Assembly: GCF_003351745.1 (NCBI RefSeq)
Contig: NZ_CP031222.1
Location: forward strand, 248,001-312,000
Direction: 5' to 3'
Length of the DNA stretch: 64,000 nucleotides
From: Aquirhabdus parva
GTDB lineage: Bacteria; Pseudomonadota; Gammaproteobacteria; Pseudomonadales; Moraxellaceae
This document shows positions 28,820-37,148 of the stretch, piece after piece. Under the pieces are notes generated by a model. That model was not told where the DNA came from and did not search any database. It was given only the letters and a program-made list of their open reading frames with translations. The first letter of the stretch is position 1. Every line of letters begins with the position of its first letter. The position numbers and the translations under genes were made by a program.

Positions 28820-29968
28820 TTAACCCTGTTTGCTGTTTGGGGCCGTGGCGACCACTGGTGTACTTTGTGTTCCGGTTGTCGCGGTTACAGGGCGGTTTTG
28901 CCGATCTACGGGTTGAATCTTCTGTCCATCATGCAGGAGTTGAACGCCAGCAACCACCACCCAGTCGCTGGGATTTAATCCAGACAGCACTGGCACGATG
29001 TCGCGATCATAAGCGCCTGTTTTGATAAAGGTGCGTTTGATGACGGAGGTGGAAGGGTTCAAAACCCAGACGTAGGCCGCGCCTTGCTCAGCAGTCACGG
29101 CTGATAGCGGAATTGAGAGGGCGGTTGCGGTCTTGGGATCTGCCGCATACACGCGTGCGCTCTGTCCGATATCGACGGATGGATTGGGCTGGTCAAAGGC
29201 GATACGTGCCGCGAAGGTATGGGATTGATCCGCTGCGGGTGACAGTTCGCGCACGTGGGCAGGGAAGCGTGCATCTGGCTGTGACCAGACGGTGACGGTC
29301 ACGTGCTGTCCGATATGAAAGCGCGGCAAGTCCTGCTCAGGCAGCCCGATCACCACTTCGCGGTCGCCCTGTGCGGCTAAGGTATAGATGGGTTGGCCTG
29401 CGGTCACCACCTGTCCGGCTTCGACTTGGCGCTGGACGATCACGCCGTTTTCAGGTGCGCGCAAGGTATTGTAGTTGGCTTGATTGGACGCGACATCGTA
29501 CTGTGATTTGGCTTGTTGTAGTGCAGATGCGGCTGACTTATATTGGTTTTCAACCTGATCGTACTGCGAGCGGCTGATCGCGTTCGGTGCAAGGAGCTGC
29601 TTATAGCGATCCAGCTCTGACTTGGCGACGCGTTCTGCGGATTCTGCACTGGCAAGCTGTGCGGCAGCGGCGGTGCGTTGTAATTGTGCGTCTTGTGGAT
29701 CCAATTCTGCAAGGATTTGTCCCGCTTTTACGGTATTGCCGACATCCACCCAGCGTTTAATCACCTTGCCGCCCACACGGAAAGAAAGCTGAGGTTGTAC
29801 GCGGGCGGTCACATCCCCTGCATAGCTATTGAGCAGTAGACCTGCGGAGATCGGCTGAGTAACCATGGCAGGACGTGGCTGTGGTTTGGCAGGTTCCTGT
29901 TTGCCACAGGCACTGAGCATTGCGATAGAGAGCAAGAGGATGGGGCGGTTGATTTGCTGAGAAATCAT
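28820..29968 (-). CDS. RND efflux pump, periplasmic adaptor lipoprotein
   Basis: 382 residues. The N-terminal signal ends in lipobox LSAC, so it is a lipid-anchored membrane fusion protein. Order: beta-barrel start (YAGDVTARVQPQLSFRVGGK), lipoyl half (AGQILAELDPQDAQL), alpha-helical hairpin rich in Ala/Gln (about 95-160), second lipoyl half (APENGVIVQRQVEAGQVV), beta barrel and membrane-proximal domain. AAAGGA precedes the ATG. It links the RND permease to an outer-membrane channel. First gene of the operon, facing the TetR-type regulator. Confidence 0.93.
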   Translation of the reverse strand: MISQQINRPILLLSIAMLSACGKQEPAKPQPRPAMVTQPISAGLLLNSYAGDVTARVQPQLSFRVGGKVIKRWVDVGNTVKAGQILAELDPQDAQLQRTAAAAQLASAESAERVAKSELDRYKQLLAPNAISRSQYDQVENQYKSAASALQQAKSQYDVASNQANYNTLRAPENGVIVQRQVEAGQVVTAGQPIYTLAAQGDREVVIGLPEQDLPRFHIGQHVTVTVWSQPDARFPAHVRELSPAADQSHTFAARIAFDQPNPSVDIGQSARVYAADPKTATALSIPLSAVTAEQGAAYVWVLNPSTSVIKRTFIKTGAYDRDIVPVLSGLNPSDWVVVAGVQLLHDGQKIQPVDRQNRPVTATTGTQSTPVVATAPNSKQG

Positions 29969-30103
29969 GGGATGTATCCTTTAAGACTGAAGATCTTGTG
30001 TTTGTTGTTTCATCTTTGATCATGACTTTATTGCTATTAATGTCATCGATCATATTGATATGAATGCCATGCTCAAAAAGTCGTCAGCGTGGTAGATTAT
30101 TGC

Positions 30104-30119
30104 TATACTATGCAGTATA
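30104..30119. promoter_or_regulatory. Candidate TetR operator in the divergent promoter region
   Basis: TATACT-ATGC-AGTATA forms a 16-bp dyad that could also serve as a -10 element (TATACT); a second small palindrome ATATTAATAT overlaps its right end. It lies between the divergent adaptor and TetR genes, the expected place for autoregulation and pump repression. Confidence 0.45.
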
Positions 30120-30219
30120 TTAATATTAGTAAACCCTCTGGTTCAATATTTGGTGAAAAAAGTTCAGTACTTTTTTGATCCCTATAAAAGCCGAGGATCG
30201 AAGATGGTTTGAACATACT

Positions 30220-30873
30220 ATGAGTGCACAACTTCCTCTTAAATCGCCAACCCCCGCCAGCCCCGGCCGCCCAAAGGACATGGTCAAGCGCGCTGCTATT
30301 TTGCAGGCCGCGAAGGATCTGTTTTTAAGTTTAGGGTTTGACGGCAGTAGTATGGATGCCATTGCGGCAGAGGCAGGCGTGTCCAAGCTGACGGTCTATA
30401 GTCACTTTAATGATAAAGAATCGTTGTTTGCGGCGGCAATCGAAGCACATTGTGAGCATCAGTTGCCTTCGGTTTTATTTGATCTGCCGGAAGAGTTACC
30501 CGTCTCTCGAGCGTTGTATGAAATCGCGCGTCGTTTTCAAGCGATGTTACAGACGCAAGAGGCGATTGAGCTCAATCGGTTGATGGTGGCGCAGGCTAAG
30601 CAAAATCCAAAGTTGACCCAGCTTTTTTATAATGCGGGCCCGCAGCATACCCAAGATGAAATGAAGCGCTTATTGCAGCAAGCCCATGACCAAGGCAAGC
30701 TGAATATCTCGAATACCACGTTTGCATCGGAGCATTTTTTATCGGCATTTAGTGGTGGGTGTAGCCAACTGCGTCGCAGCTTCGGGATGGACTCCCTCAC
30801 TAACCCCAATGAAGATGAAGAATATGCCCGCGAAATCGTCAAACGTTTCTTGCGCGCCTATCGCCCTGAATAA
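30220..30873 (+). CDS. TetR-family transcriptional regulator
   Basis: 217 residues from the ATG at 30220; the longest frame uses a TTG at 30175. The N-terminal helix-turn-helix reads KRAAILQAAKDLFLSLGFDG then AIAAEAGVSKLTVYSHFNDK, a standard TetR DNA-binding domain; the C-terminal part is the helical ligand-binding and dimerisation domain. An N-terminal GRPKD segment can contact the minor groove. Divergent from the adaptor-RND operon, so probably its repressor. It converges on the nuclease gene, 21 bp between stops. Confidence 0.9.
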   Translation: MSAQLPLKSPTPASPGRPKDMVKRAAILQAAKDLFLSLGFDGSSMDAIAAEAGVSKLTVYSHFNDKESLFAAAIEAHCEHQLPSVLFDLPEELPVSRALYEIARRFQAMLQTQEAIELNRLMVAQAKQNPKLTQLFYNAGPQHTQDEMKRLLQQAHDQGKLNISNTTFASEHFLSAFSGGCSQLRRSFGMDSLTNPNEDEEYAREIVKRFLRAYRPE

Positions 30874-30894
30874 ATGCGCGAAGTAACGACTGAC

Positions 30895-31965
30895 TTAATT
30901 CAGCTTCCACAGCGCACGCCACAGTCTTTCCAGCAATCCGCGCGGTGAGGGCTGGAGTTGTGATTCTGATGAGACGCCGTAATTGCGGTAGTTATCACCA
31001 CGCGCACTACGCGTATCCCGCCCAGCAAAATCCCCGCGCCGCGTTGCCATCATGGTTGAGAGCGGCATATTGACGCGTTTTTGTTTGATCTCAGTGGAGA
31101 GCTGTGGAAAAAGATCCAAACCGATCTTGGCATTCAACTCCGCAAGTGTCAGCACTTGCACCTGCCCCGATGAGTCATTGGGTGAGAAATACACCCCGAC
31201 CGCTTGGCGTTTCGGAAAGTACACCGCTTTATAGATATCCGACGGCACGATCACATTGCCAATCTTTTGCAAGCTATTACCCAAGAACGCCGCCCCTGTG
31301 ATGACATAAGCTTCGTCTTCTTGTTTGACCAACTCGCGTGTGGCCTCCTCAAGCAGACGCCATGGATTCTGGTTGTTATAGCTGTTTTGCGGCACGATAT
31401 TCGCCAGCGAGAAGCTATTAAACTGCTGCGCCCGCGTGCCCATGTCGCCATTGGGCGACATATGTCCGCGATCAAAGCCACTGCCTTTATAGTCAGAGAG
31501 TGTTGAGCGCTCTGTGTAATCAATGCGGGTCTCTTCGTGGAAATTATTCATGCGGCTGAGTGCTTGGGCACGTTCGATGCGGTCGCGTGTTAGGTATTCA
31601 GCGGACCACAGCGGCGTACGGGTAATCCCTGAATACATCACGGTAAAGCCATCAAAACACAATTCCTGCGTGCTTTGCGACAGGTTGGGATTGTTAAAGT
31701 CTGGTGCCTCACCTTTGTAATAATTCTGACTGCATAACGGATCATCGGCTTCGGTAGCTTCTTCATCCCCCGTAGGTTCAGCCGTTGCCGTGGCTGTCGC
31801 TTGCGATGCGGAGCTGGTTGTGGCGTCAGTTTTGCCATAGCCCGGTGCATAAGCAGTGGCGATTTCTGCATGGAGCGTGCTGCACGGTATGGCGAGGATC
31901 AACAGTAAAGCAGGGAGGGATCGGTAAACAGTGAACATGGACACTCGTGTTAATCGGTTAAACAT
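30895..31965 (-). CDS. Secreted DNA/RNA non-specific endonuclease (NUC family)
   Basis: 356 residues. An N-terminal signal (MFTVYRSLPALLLILAIP) predicts export; the ATG at 31938 would give the most typical signal peptide, while the frame opens at 31965. The catalytic DRGHM (165-169) and SFSLANIVPQNSYNNQ with the metal-binding Asn define the beta-beta-alpha-metal NUC family (PF01223), which cuts DNA and RNA with Mg2+. Between signal and nuclease lies a Thr/Ala/Glu-rich linker of about 40 residues. Likely role: nutrient acquisition from, or turnover of, extracellular nucleic acid. Confidence 0.9.
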   Translation of the reverse strand: MFNRLTRVSMFTVYRSLPALLLILAIPCSTLHAEIATAYAPGYGKTDATTSSASQATATATAEPTGDEEATEADDPLCSQNYYKGEAPDFNNPNLSQSTQELCFDGFTVMYSGITRTPLWSAEYLTRDRIERAQALSRMNNFHEETRIDYTERSTLSDYKGSGFDRGHMSPNGDMGTRAQQFNSFSLANIVPQNSYNNQNPWRLLEEATRELVKQEDEAYVITGAAFLGNSLQKIGNVIVPSDIYKAVYFPKRQAVGVYFSPNDSSGQVQVLTLAELNAKIGLDLFPQLSTEIKQKRVNMPLSTMMATRRGDFAGRDTRSARGDNYRNYGVSSESQLQPSPRGLLERLWRALWKLN

Positions 31966-32005
31966 TAAGAAACTAGGTATAAAAGCAAAGGCTTAAATCA
32001 AAGCT

Positions 32006-32043
32006 CAAAAATAAAGACAAAGCCGAGGATTCAACTTTGTCTT
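32006..32043 (-). terminator. kup terminator
   Basis: AAGACAAAG / CTTTGTCTT, 12-nt loop, followed on the minus strand by TATTTTTG. A second hairpin, GGCAGGA/TCCTGCC (32052-32079), lies between it and the kup stop. Confidence 0.6.
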
Positions 32044-32090
32044 CGTTTAGAGGCAGGACATTCAGCGGAATATCCTGCCACATCGCAATC

Positions 32091-34001
32091 CTAAATCTCG
32101 ATCTGACTACCCATCTCGACCACGCGATTGGTCGGGATCTGGAAGAAGTCACTGACCGCGCTGGTATTGCGCGACATTGAAATAAACAGCTTCTCACGCC
32201 ATGGCGCCATGCCATCGCCCACGGTATGCAGAATACGCTCGCGAGAGACAAAGAAGCTGATCATCATCATATCAAACGGCAAGCCCAGCTCTTTTAAACC
32301 CAGCTCCACCGCATCAGGTACATTCGGTTGTTCTTTAAACCCATAGCGCGCAATGATCCGCGAGAAACGCTCATTGATCCGCTCAACCGTGACCCGCGTT
32401 GCTTCATCAATATAAGGCACATCTTCGGTCTGCACTGTCATCAGGATATTGGTTTCATGCAGGATCTTGTTGTGCTTCAAGTTGTGCAATAGCGCATGCG
32501 GCACGATGGCTTGGCTCGCGGTCATAAAGACAGCTGTACCCGTCACGGTATGCGCCGTGGTGCTGACGCTATTGATAAACAGATCCAGTGGCAGGGTATC
32601 TTTTTGCAGCTTGGCAAACAGCAACTGACGACCGCGTTTCCACGTCATCATGATGGTAAAGGCAATCGAACCAATCAGCAGTGGGAACCAGCCACCCGCG
32701 ATGATCTTCATTGACGTTGCGCCAAAGAACACCAAGTCTAGGGTCAGGAAGGGCAGCACGATGAGCAGGACTTTTGGAGCTTTCCAGCGCCACAGGTTGT
32801 ACATCACAAAGCCGACCAGCAAGGTATCGCAGAGCATGGTCATGGTTACTGCCAGACCATAAGCCGAGGCCAGATTCGAGCTGGATTTAAACATCACCAC
32901 CAGCACGAGAATCGCGCCCAGCAGTAGCCAGTTTAAAAACGGAATATAGATCTGACCAATCTCAGACTCTGAGGTGTGCATGACCGTAAAGCGGGGTAGA
33001 TAGCCCAGTTGCATCGCCTGACGCGCAATCGAGAAGACGCCAGAGATCACCGCTTGAGACGCAATCACCGTTGCAATCGTCGCAAGGATAATCATCGGCA
33101 GCAGCGCCATCTCAGGGATCAGCTTATAAAACGGATTGGCAATCGCCGCAGGATCACGCAGCAGGAGTGCGCCTTGACCTGCATAGTTCAGTAGCAAACA
33201 GGGTAGTACTACGGCAAACCACGCCATCTGGATCGGCTTACGCCCAAAGTGACCCATATCAGCATAGAGCGCTTCACCACCCGTGATGGTCAGCACGACC
33301 GCACTCATGGTAATAAAGGAAGCGACTGGATGATTGACCACAAAGATCACTGCCCAGTGCGGGCTCGCCATCTGTAGAATCGAAGGATTTTGAATGATGC
33401 TCATGATCCCGAGCACCCCCAAGGAGACAAACCATAGCAGGGTAATCGGACCAAAGAAACGACCGACCGAGCCTGTGCCCTTGCGCTGAATCATAAACAA
33501 GCCGATCAACACCGCGATGGTAATCGGGATCACGAAGGGGGTGAAGACCGGTGTCATGATCGACAGCCCTTCAACCGCCGAGAGTACGGATACCGCAGGG
33601 GTGATGATGCCATCCCCAAAGAACAACGCCGCACCAAAGAGACCAATGGCGATCAATCCCGAGCGGGTCTTGGCACCGATGCGTTTGCTTCTGAGGCTTA
33701 GCGCCAGTAGCGCCATGATCCCGCCTTCGCCGTTGTTATCCGCATGCATGATGACCATGACATATTTGATGGACACCACGATCATCAGTGACCAGAAGAT
33801 CAGGGACAGCACGCCCAAAACATTGGCATGGTTGAGCGCGATACCGTGAGACACGTGGAAGCATTCTTTTAATGCATAAAGAGGGCTGGTTCCGATATCG
33901 CCAAACACGATACCCAATGCTGCGAGAGTCAACGCGGACATTGCTGGGCGCTGTTGCATAGCCTGCATAGGTCTAAATCCAATCTGTACTGTAGCGCACA
34001 T
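32091..34001 (-). CDS. kup: Kup-family potassium uptake protein
   Basis: 636 residues (621-636 depending on start; ATG 33968 fits the conserved N-terminus better than ATG 34001). [20 protein letters not shown] is the diagnostic N-terminal motif, followed by about twelve membrane helices and a roughly 170-residue soluble C-terminal domain. It is a low-rate constitutive K+:H+ symporter of the inner membrane. Monocistronic, ending in hairpins at 32006-32079, with tRNA-Ser divergent upstream. Confidence 0.95.
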   Translation of the reverse strand: MCATVQIGFRPMQAMQQRPAMSALTLAALGIVFGDIGTSPLYALKECFHVSHGIALNHANVLGVLSLIFWSLMIVVSIKYVMVIMHADNNGEGGIMALLALSLRSKRIGAKTRSGLIAIGLFGAALFFGDGIITPAVSVLSAVEGLSIMTPVFTPFVIPITIAVLIGLFMIQRKGTGSVGRFFGPITLLWFVSLGVLGIMSIIQNPSILQMASPHWAVIFVVNHPVASFITMSAVVLTITGGEALYADMGHFGRKPIQMAWFAVVLPCLLLNYAGQGALLLRDPAAIANPFYKLIPEMALLPMIILATIATVIASQAVISGVFSIARQAMQLGYLPRFTVMHTSESEIGQIYIPFLNWLLLGAILVLVVMFKSSSNLASAYGLAVTMTMLCDTLLVGFVMYNLWRWKAPKVLLIVLPFLTLDLVFFGATSMKIIAGGWFPLLIGSIAFTIMMTWKRGRQLLFAKLQKDTLPLDLFINSVSTTAHTVTGTAVFMTASQAIVPHALLHNLKHNKILHETNILMTVQTEDVPYIDEATRVTVERINERFSRIIARYGFKEQPNVPDAVELGLKELGLPFDMMMISFFVSRERILHTVGDGMAPWREKLFISMSRNTSAVSDFFQIPTNRVVEMGSQIEI

Positions 34002-34051
34002 GGTAACATTGAATGAATGACAGTCGCAGTGCAGGGTTTCAAAAAATATGA

Positions 34052-34080
34052 TTGGCTTTCAATCGGTTTTTCGTTAGACT
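34052..34080 (+). promoter_or_regulatory. tRNA-Ser(GGA) promoter
   Basis: TTGGCT (34052-34057), 17 bp, TAGACT (34075-34080), ten bases before the tRNA gene. Confidence 0.65.
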
Positions 34081-34090
34081 ACCGCCCCTT

Positions 34091-34181
34091 GGTGAGGTGT
34101 CCGAGTGGCTGAAGGAGCACGCCTGGAAAGTGTGTATGCGCTAATACCGTATCGAGGGTTCGAATCCCTCTCTCACCGCCA
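34091..34181 (+). tRNA. tRNA-Ser (anticodon GGA)
   Basis: 91 nt class II tRNA; acceptor GGTGAGG pairs with TCTCACC (one G-U), CCA encoded, anticodon GGA at 34125-34127, T loop GGTTCGAATCC. It borders the A+T-rich island and its 3' end is a plausible integration site. Confidence 0.96.
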
Positions 34182-34215
34182 AATAGCTGTACACTGTAGT
34201 CCAATACAGACCATT

Positions 34216-34249
34216 AACCCCAATGCTCATAAGGCTTTGGGGTTTTTTG
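34216..34249 (+). terminator. tRNA-Ser(GGA) terminator
   Basis: AACCCCAA / TTGGGGTT with a 13-nt loop followed by six T. Confidence 0.8.
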
Positions 34250-34799
34250 TTGTCCATTGCGCCACTACAGAGTGGGGATATAAAACAGGTAGCATGCATG
34301 TATCGCGTCAATAAATATCTTGTTTGGGTGAGTACTATGCTACCTTCGCGGTCCTTCATTCTAGTGGTAGCTAATACTCTAAATTTATCTAGCACACTCT
34401 GGATTACATTCGCTTATTTCTACACTATGGTTGGATCAATACTTTGCTTAATATACTTTTTTGTATAATCCAGTTTATACGAGGTTCAGCTAATAAAACC
34501 TCTATTTAGTGAGGCGTTAATGCATGCACTTGTTGATCTTAAGAGCCTAGAGTTGTAGGGCTACATGAATGTGCCCAGAGAAGCTTCTCTAAGAAAATAG
34601 ATAGCTTTTGTCTTGTATTCGGAATTAATCAATATGCTTTATCAAAGACAATAACAGGGTTACGAGTTAATCAATTTTTCATATTTTAAGCTAGAATAGC
34701 TGCTCTAAGATGTTATTTGGCTGTATTTTTTTGAATATGAATGTTATATATTCATATGCTATTTAATTTCAAAAGTTCTACCGATAAAGGATTGGTGAG
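34250..34799. other. A+T-rich left flank of the island
   Basis: About 550 bp between the tRNA terminator and the GHKL gene. No supportable gene, integrase or long repeat is visible; short frames here do not look like proteins. Base composition changes sharply from the kup side, marking the left edge of the acquired segment. A promoter for the GHKL gene must lie in it. Confidence 0.5.
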
Positions 34800-37148
34800 A
34801 TGGGCTTGACATTTAAGATGGCGGCACGAGCCTTAAGACATTTAGGTGCTGAGTTAATTACATCAGAAGAAATGGCTCTAAATGAGTTAATGAAAAATGC
34901 GTTTGATGCAGGTTCTCCTAAAGTTGAAATAAATATTAGCTATCCAGCCAGTATTAAAGTAGTCGAAGAGTCGCTAAAGATGTTTGTTGGGGGGGGGTTA
35001 AATAAAGCCGAGACAATAGATAAAATTAAAGAAAATACCAAAGAGTATTGCCATGAACGTAATCCTTGTATAGATTTTTTAAAACAATTTGAACAAATAT
35101 TAGAAAAGGTAACAGTCGACAGCATTGATCAAGCTCTCGCTGATATTAAGAGGGAGGCTTACTTCATTAAGGTAAGCGACACTGGGTCGGGTATGACTAA
35201 AGCTGAGCTTGAGTCTGTTTTTCTGACAATTGGAACATCTTCTAAATTAAATATTCAATCTGTTGGAGATCGTGTATTGCTGGGCGAAAAGGGTATAGGC
35301 CGTTTATCCATGATGCGGCTTGGGGATGTTTCTACAGTATCTACAAAAACAATAGATGAAAATAATCTCAATAGAATAAATTTTGAGTGGAGGAAGTTTG
35401 ATGATCCAAATCTTTTTCTTGAACAAATTTCAATTGAGTCTGAAGAGGTAATCCCTGAAGAAGGATTTGTGAAAGGCACTCAGATATTAATTTCTGATTT
35501 AACAAATGATTGGACTTATTCAAAGACAGAAAAGTTTGTTAATGAATATGTTCAGCGCCTCCGTAGTCCGTTTAGTGAAGAGCATGAATCTGATTTTCCG
35601 ATTGGCATTTTTCAGAATAAAAGAAGAATTCCAATCAAGCCTATGCCTAGCTGGTTGATTGAGCAAGCAAACTTTAACGCGACTTATAGTTTTAACCCTG
35701 AAGTAAAGCAACTCGACCATATCGCACTTCAAGGTGAAATAATATGGAAAGACTCAAAGTCTTCAGAAGCTCGAAGCTGGAGTTTGGCTGATTTAATCAG
35801 ATTGTTAGAAGTACCTGTTGAGGATTTTAAAGGAATGGGTGCTTTAAGCATTAAGGCACTTTGGTTTAATAGGAATGATCTTACCCCCACGTTGGAAAGA
35901 AAACTTGGGGATATTAAAAAAGAGCTTAATTACTGGGTTGGAGGTTTTGGGATTTATCGGGATGGATTTCGAATAGGTTTTACTGGAGGGCTTAGCGATG
36001 ATTGGCTGAGTATGGACAGGAAGACCCTGACTAGTCAGGGCTATACTCTAAATAGATATCAAACAGTCGGGGAGGTAGCTATATCAAAAATTATTAATCC
36101 TCATTTACGTGATAGTGCAAACAGACAGTCTTTGATTGAAAATTCGGATTTTATTATTTTAAAGGCACTATTTAGCAAAATAATAATTCGAGATCTAAAA
36201 AGTCGTATAGAAGCATATAAAAAATTACAAGAAGTTATTGCTTTAGATTCATTGTCAAAAACAATAGAGTCAACTGAGGAGTCACATATAAATGCAATCG
36301 AAGCTATTGGTAGAATCGCGAAAAAATTGCCTAAAGAAGATAAGACTGTTCTAGATGGAATTCAGTCGGTAATGAAGAATCAAAGTGAAATTATTGAAGA
36401 TCTTCATTCCAGAATTTTTCAAGTAATGGAAAAAAATACAGATATCCTTGAGCTAGCCAATTTAGGCCAAATGGTTGATATTATTTCACATGAGCTTGCG
36501 CGTATTACGCAAAATACTTCAATGCTACTAGATCGTTTAAAAAATAATCAGGATAATCAGAAAGAAACAGAAAAAATTATGACGGAATTGCGTAAACAAG
36601 TTATTGCAACCGAAAAAAGAATTCGAAGTATAGATGTATTAAGTCCAGCAACAAGGCAAAGAAAAGAGACGTACGATATTACTGCTCAATTTAAAACAAT
36701 ACTTGAAGGGTATGCTCCTAAATTTGCGAGGCATTCAGTCAAGTCCATACTTTTTGTTGATGGCAAGCAGGAGCTTTCTAGCGTTAAAGTGACAATGGTT
36801 AGAGGTCTTGTAGCTCAAATAATGGAAAATTTATTAACAAACTCAGTATATTGGTTACAACAAGGTCTAAAATCTGGAGAACATGAGAGATTTATTGAAG
36901 TAGACATAGATAGTGTATCTCAAGCAATTTTTGTTCGAGATAATGGGCCAGGTATTGATCAAAAGTATAGTCTTGATGTCTTTAAGCCGTATTTCACTAA
37001 TAGGAAAGGTGGTAAAGGATTGGGGTTATATATTGCATCAGAAATAGCAAAATATCATGATGCAAGTCTTTATCTCGATAGTGCAGCAGAAGAGGATGGT
37101 AGATTAAGGACATTTGTAATTCAGTTGCCTAAAGAGTCTCAAAAATGA
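34800..37148 (+). CDS. Double GHKL ATPase (Hsp90/MORC-like plus histidine-kinase-like)
   Basis: 782 residues with two Bergerat-fold ATPase modules. Module 1 (about 1-210) has the N box ALNELMKNAFDAG (E29, N33), G1 box VSDTGSGMT (126-133) and lid GEKGIGRLS (162-170), closest in pattern to Hsp90/MORC/MutL-type ATPases; a middle region to about 460 resembles their transducer segment. Module 2 is kinase-like: a possible H box SHELARITQNT (about 562), N box MENLLTNS (674), G1 DNGPGID (713) and G2 GGKGLGLY (737). It overlaps the next gene by ATGA, so the two are co-translated. The pair faces the sspBCD-like operon. Likely a cytosolic sensor or switch in defence; substrate and signal unknown. Confidence 0.75.
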   Translation: MGLTFKMAARALRHLGAELITSEEMALNELMKNAFDAGSPKVEINISYPASIKVVEESLKMFVGGGLNKAETIDKIKENTKEYCHERNPCIDFLKQFEQILEKVTVDSIDQALADIKREAYFIKVSDTGSGMTKAELESVFLTIGTSSKLNIQSVGDRVLLGEKGIGRLSMMRLGDVSTVSTKTIDENNLNRINFEWRKFDDPNLFLEQISIESEEVIPEEGFVKGTQILISDLTNDWTYSKTEKFVNEYVQRLRSPFSEEHESDFPIGIFQNKRRIPIKPMPSWLIEQANFNATYSFNPEVKQLDHIALQGEIIWKDSKSSEARSWSLADLIRLLEVPVEDFKGMGALSIKALWFNRNDLTPTLERKLGDIKKELNYWVGGFGIYRDGFRIGFTGGLSDDWLSMDRKTLTSQGYTLNRYQTVGEVAISKIINPHLRDSANRQSLIENSDFIILKALFSKIIIRDLKSRIEAYKKLQEVIALDSLSKTIESTEESHINAIEAIGRIAKKLPKEDKTVLDGIQSVMKNQSEIIEDLHSRIFQVMEKNTDILELANLGQMVDIISHELARITQNTSMLLDRLKNNQDNQKETEKIMTELRKQVIATEKRIRSIDVLSPATRQRKETYDITAQFKTILEGYAPKFARHSVKSILFVDGKQELSSVKVTMVRGLVAQIMENLLTNSVYWLQQGLKSGEHERFIEVDIDSVSQAIFVRDNGPGIDQKYSLDVFKPYFTNRKGGKGLGLYIASEIAKYHDASLYLDSAAEEDGRLRTFVIQLPKESQK

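Noticed and set aside
34141-34395. Minus-strand frame ending in VREGFEPSIRY
   Set aside because: It is the antisense translation of the tRNA-Ser T arm and adjoining spacer; no protein-like features.
34250-34799. attL-type duplicate of the tRNA-Ser 3' end
   Set aside because: I looked for the tRNA 3' sequence near 44.2-45.2 kb and saw no copy.
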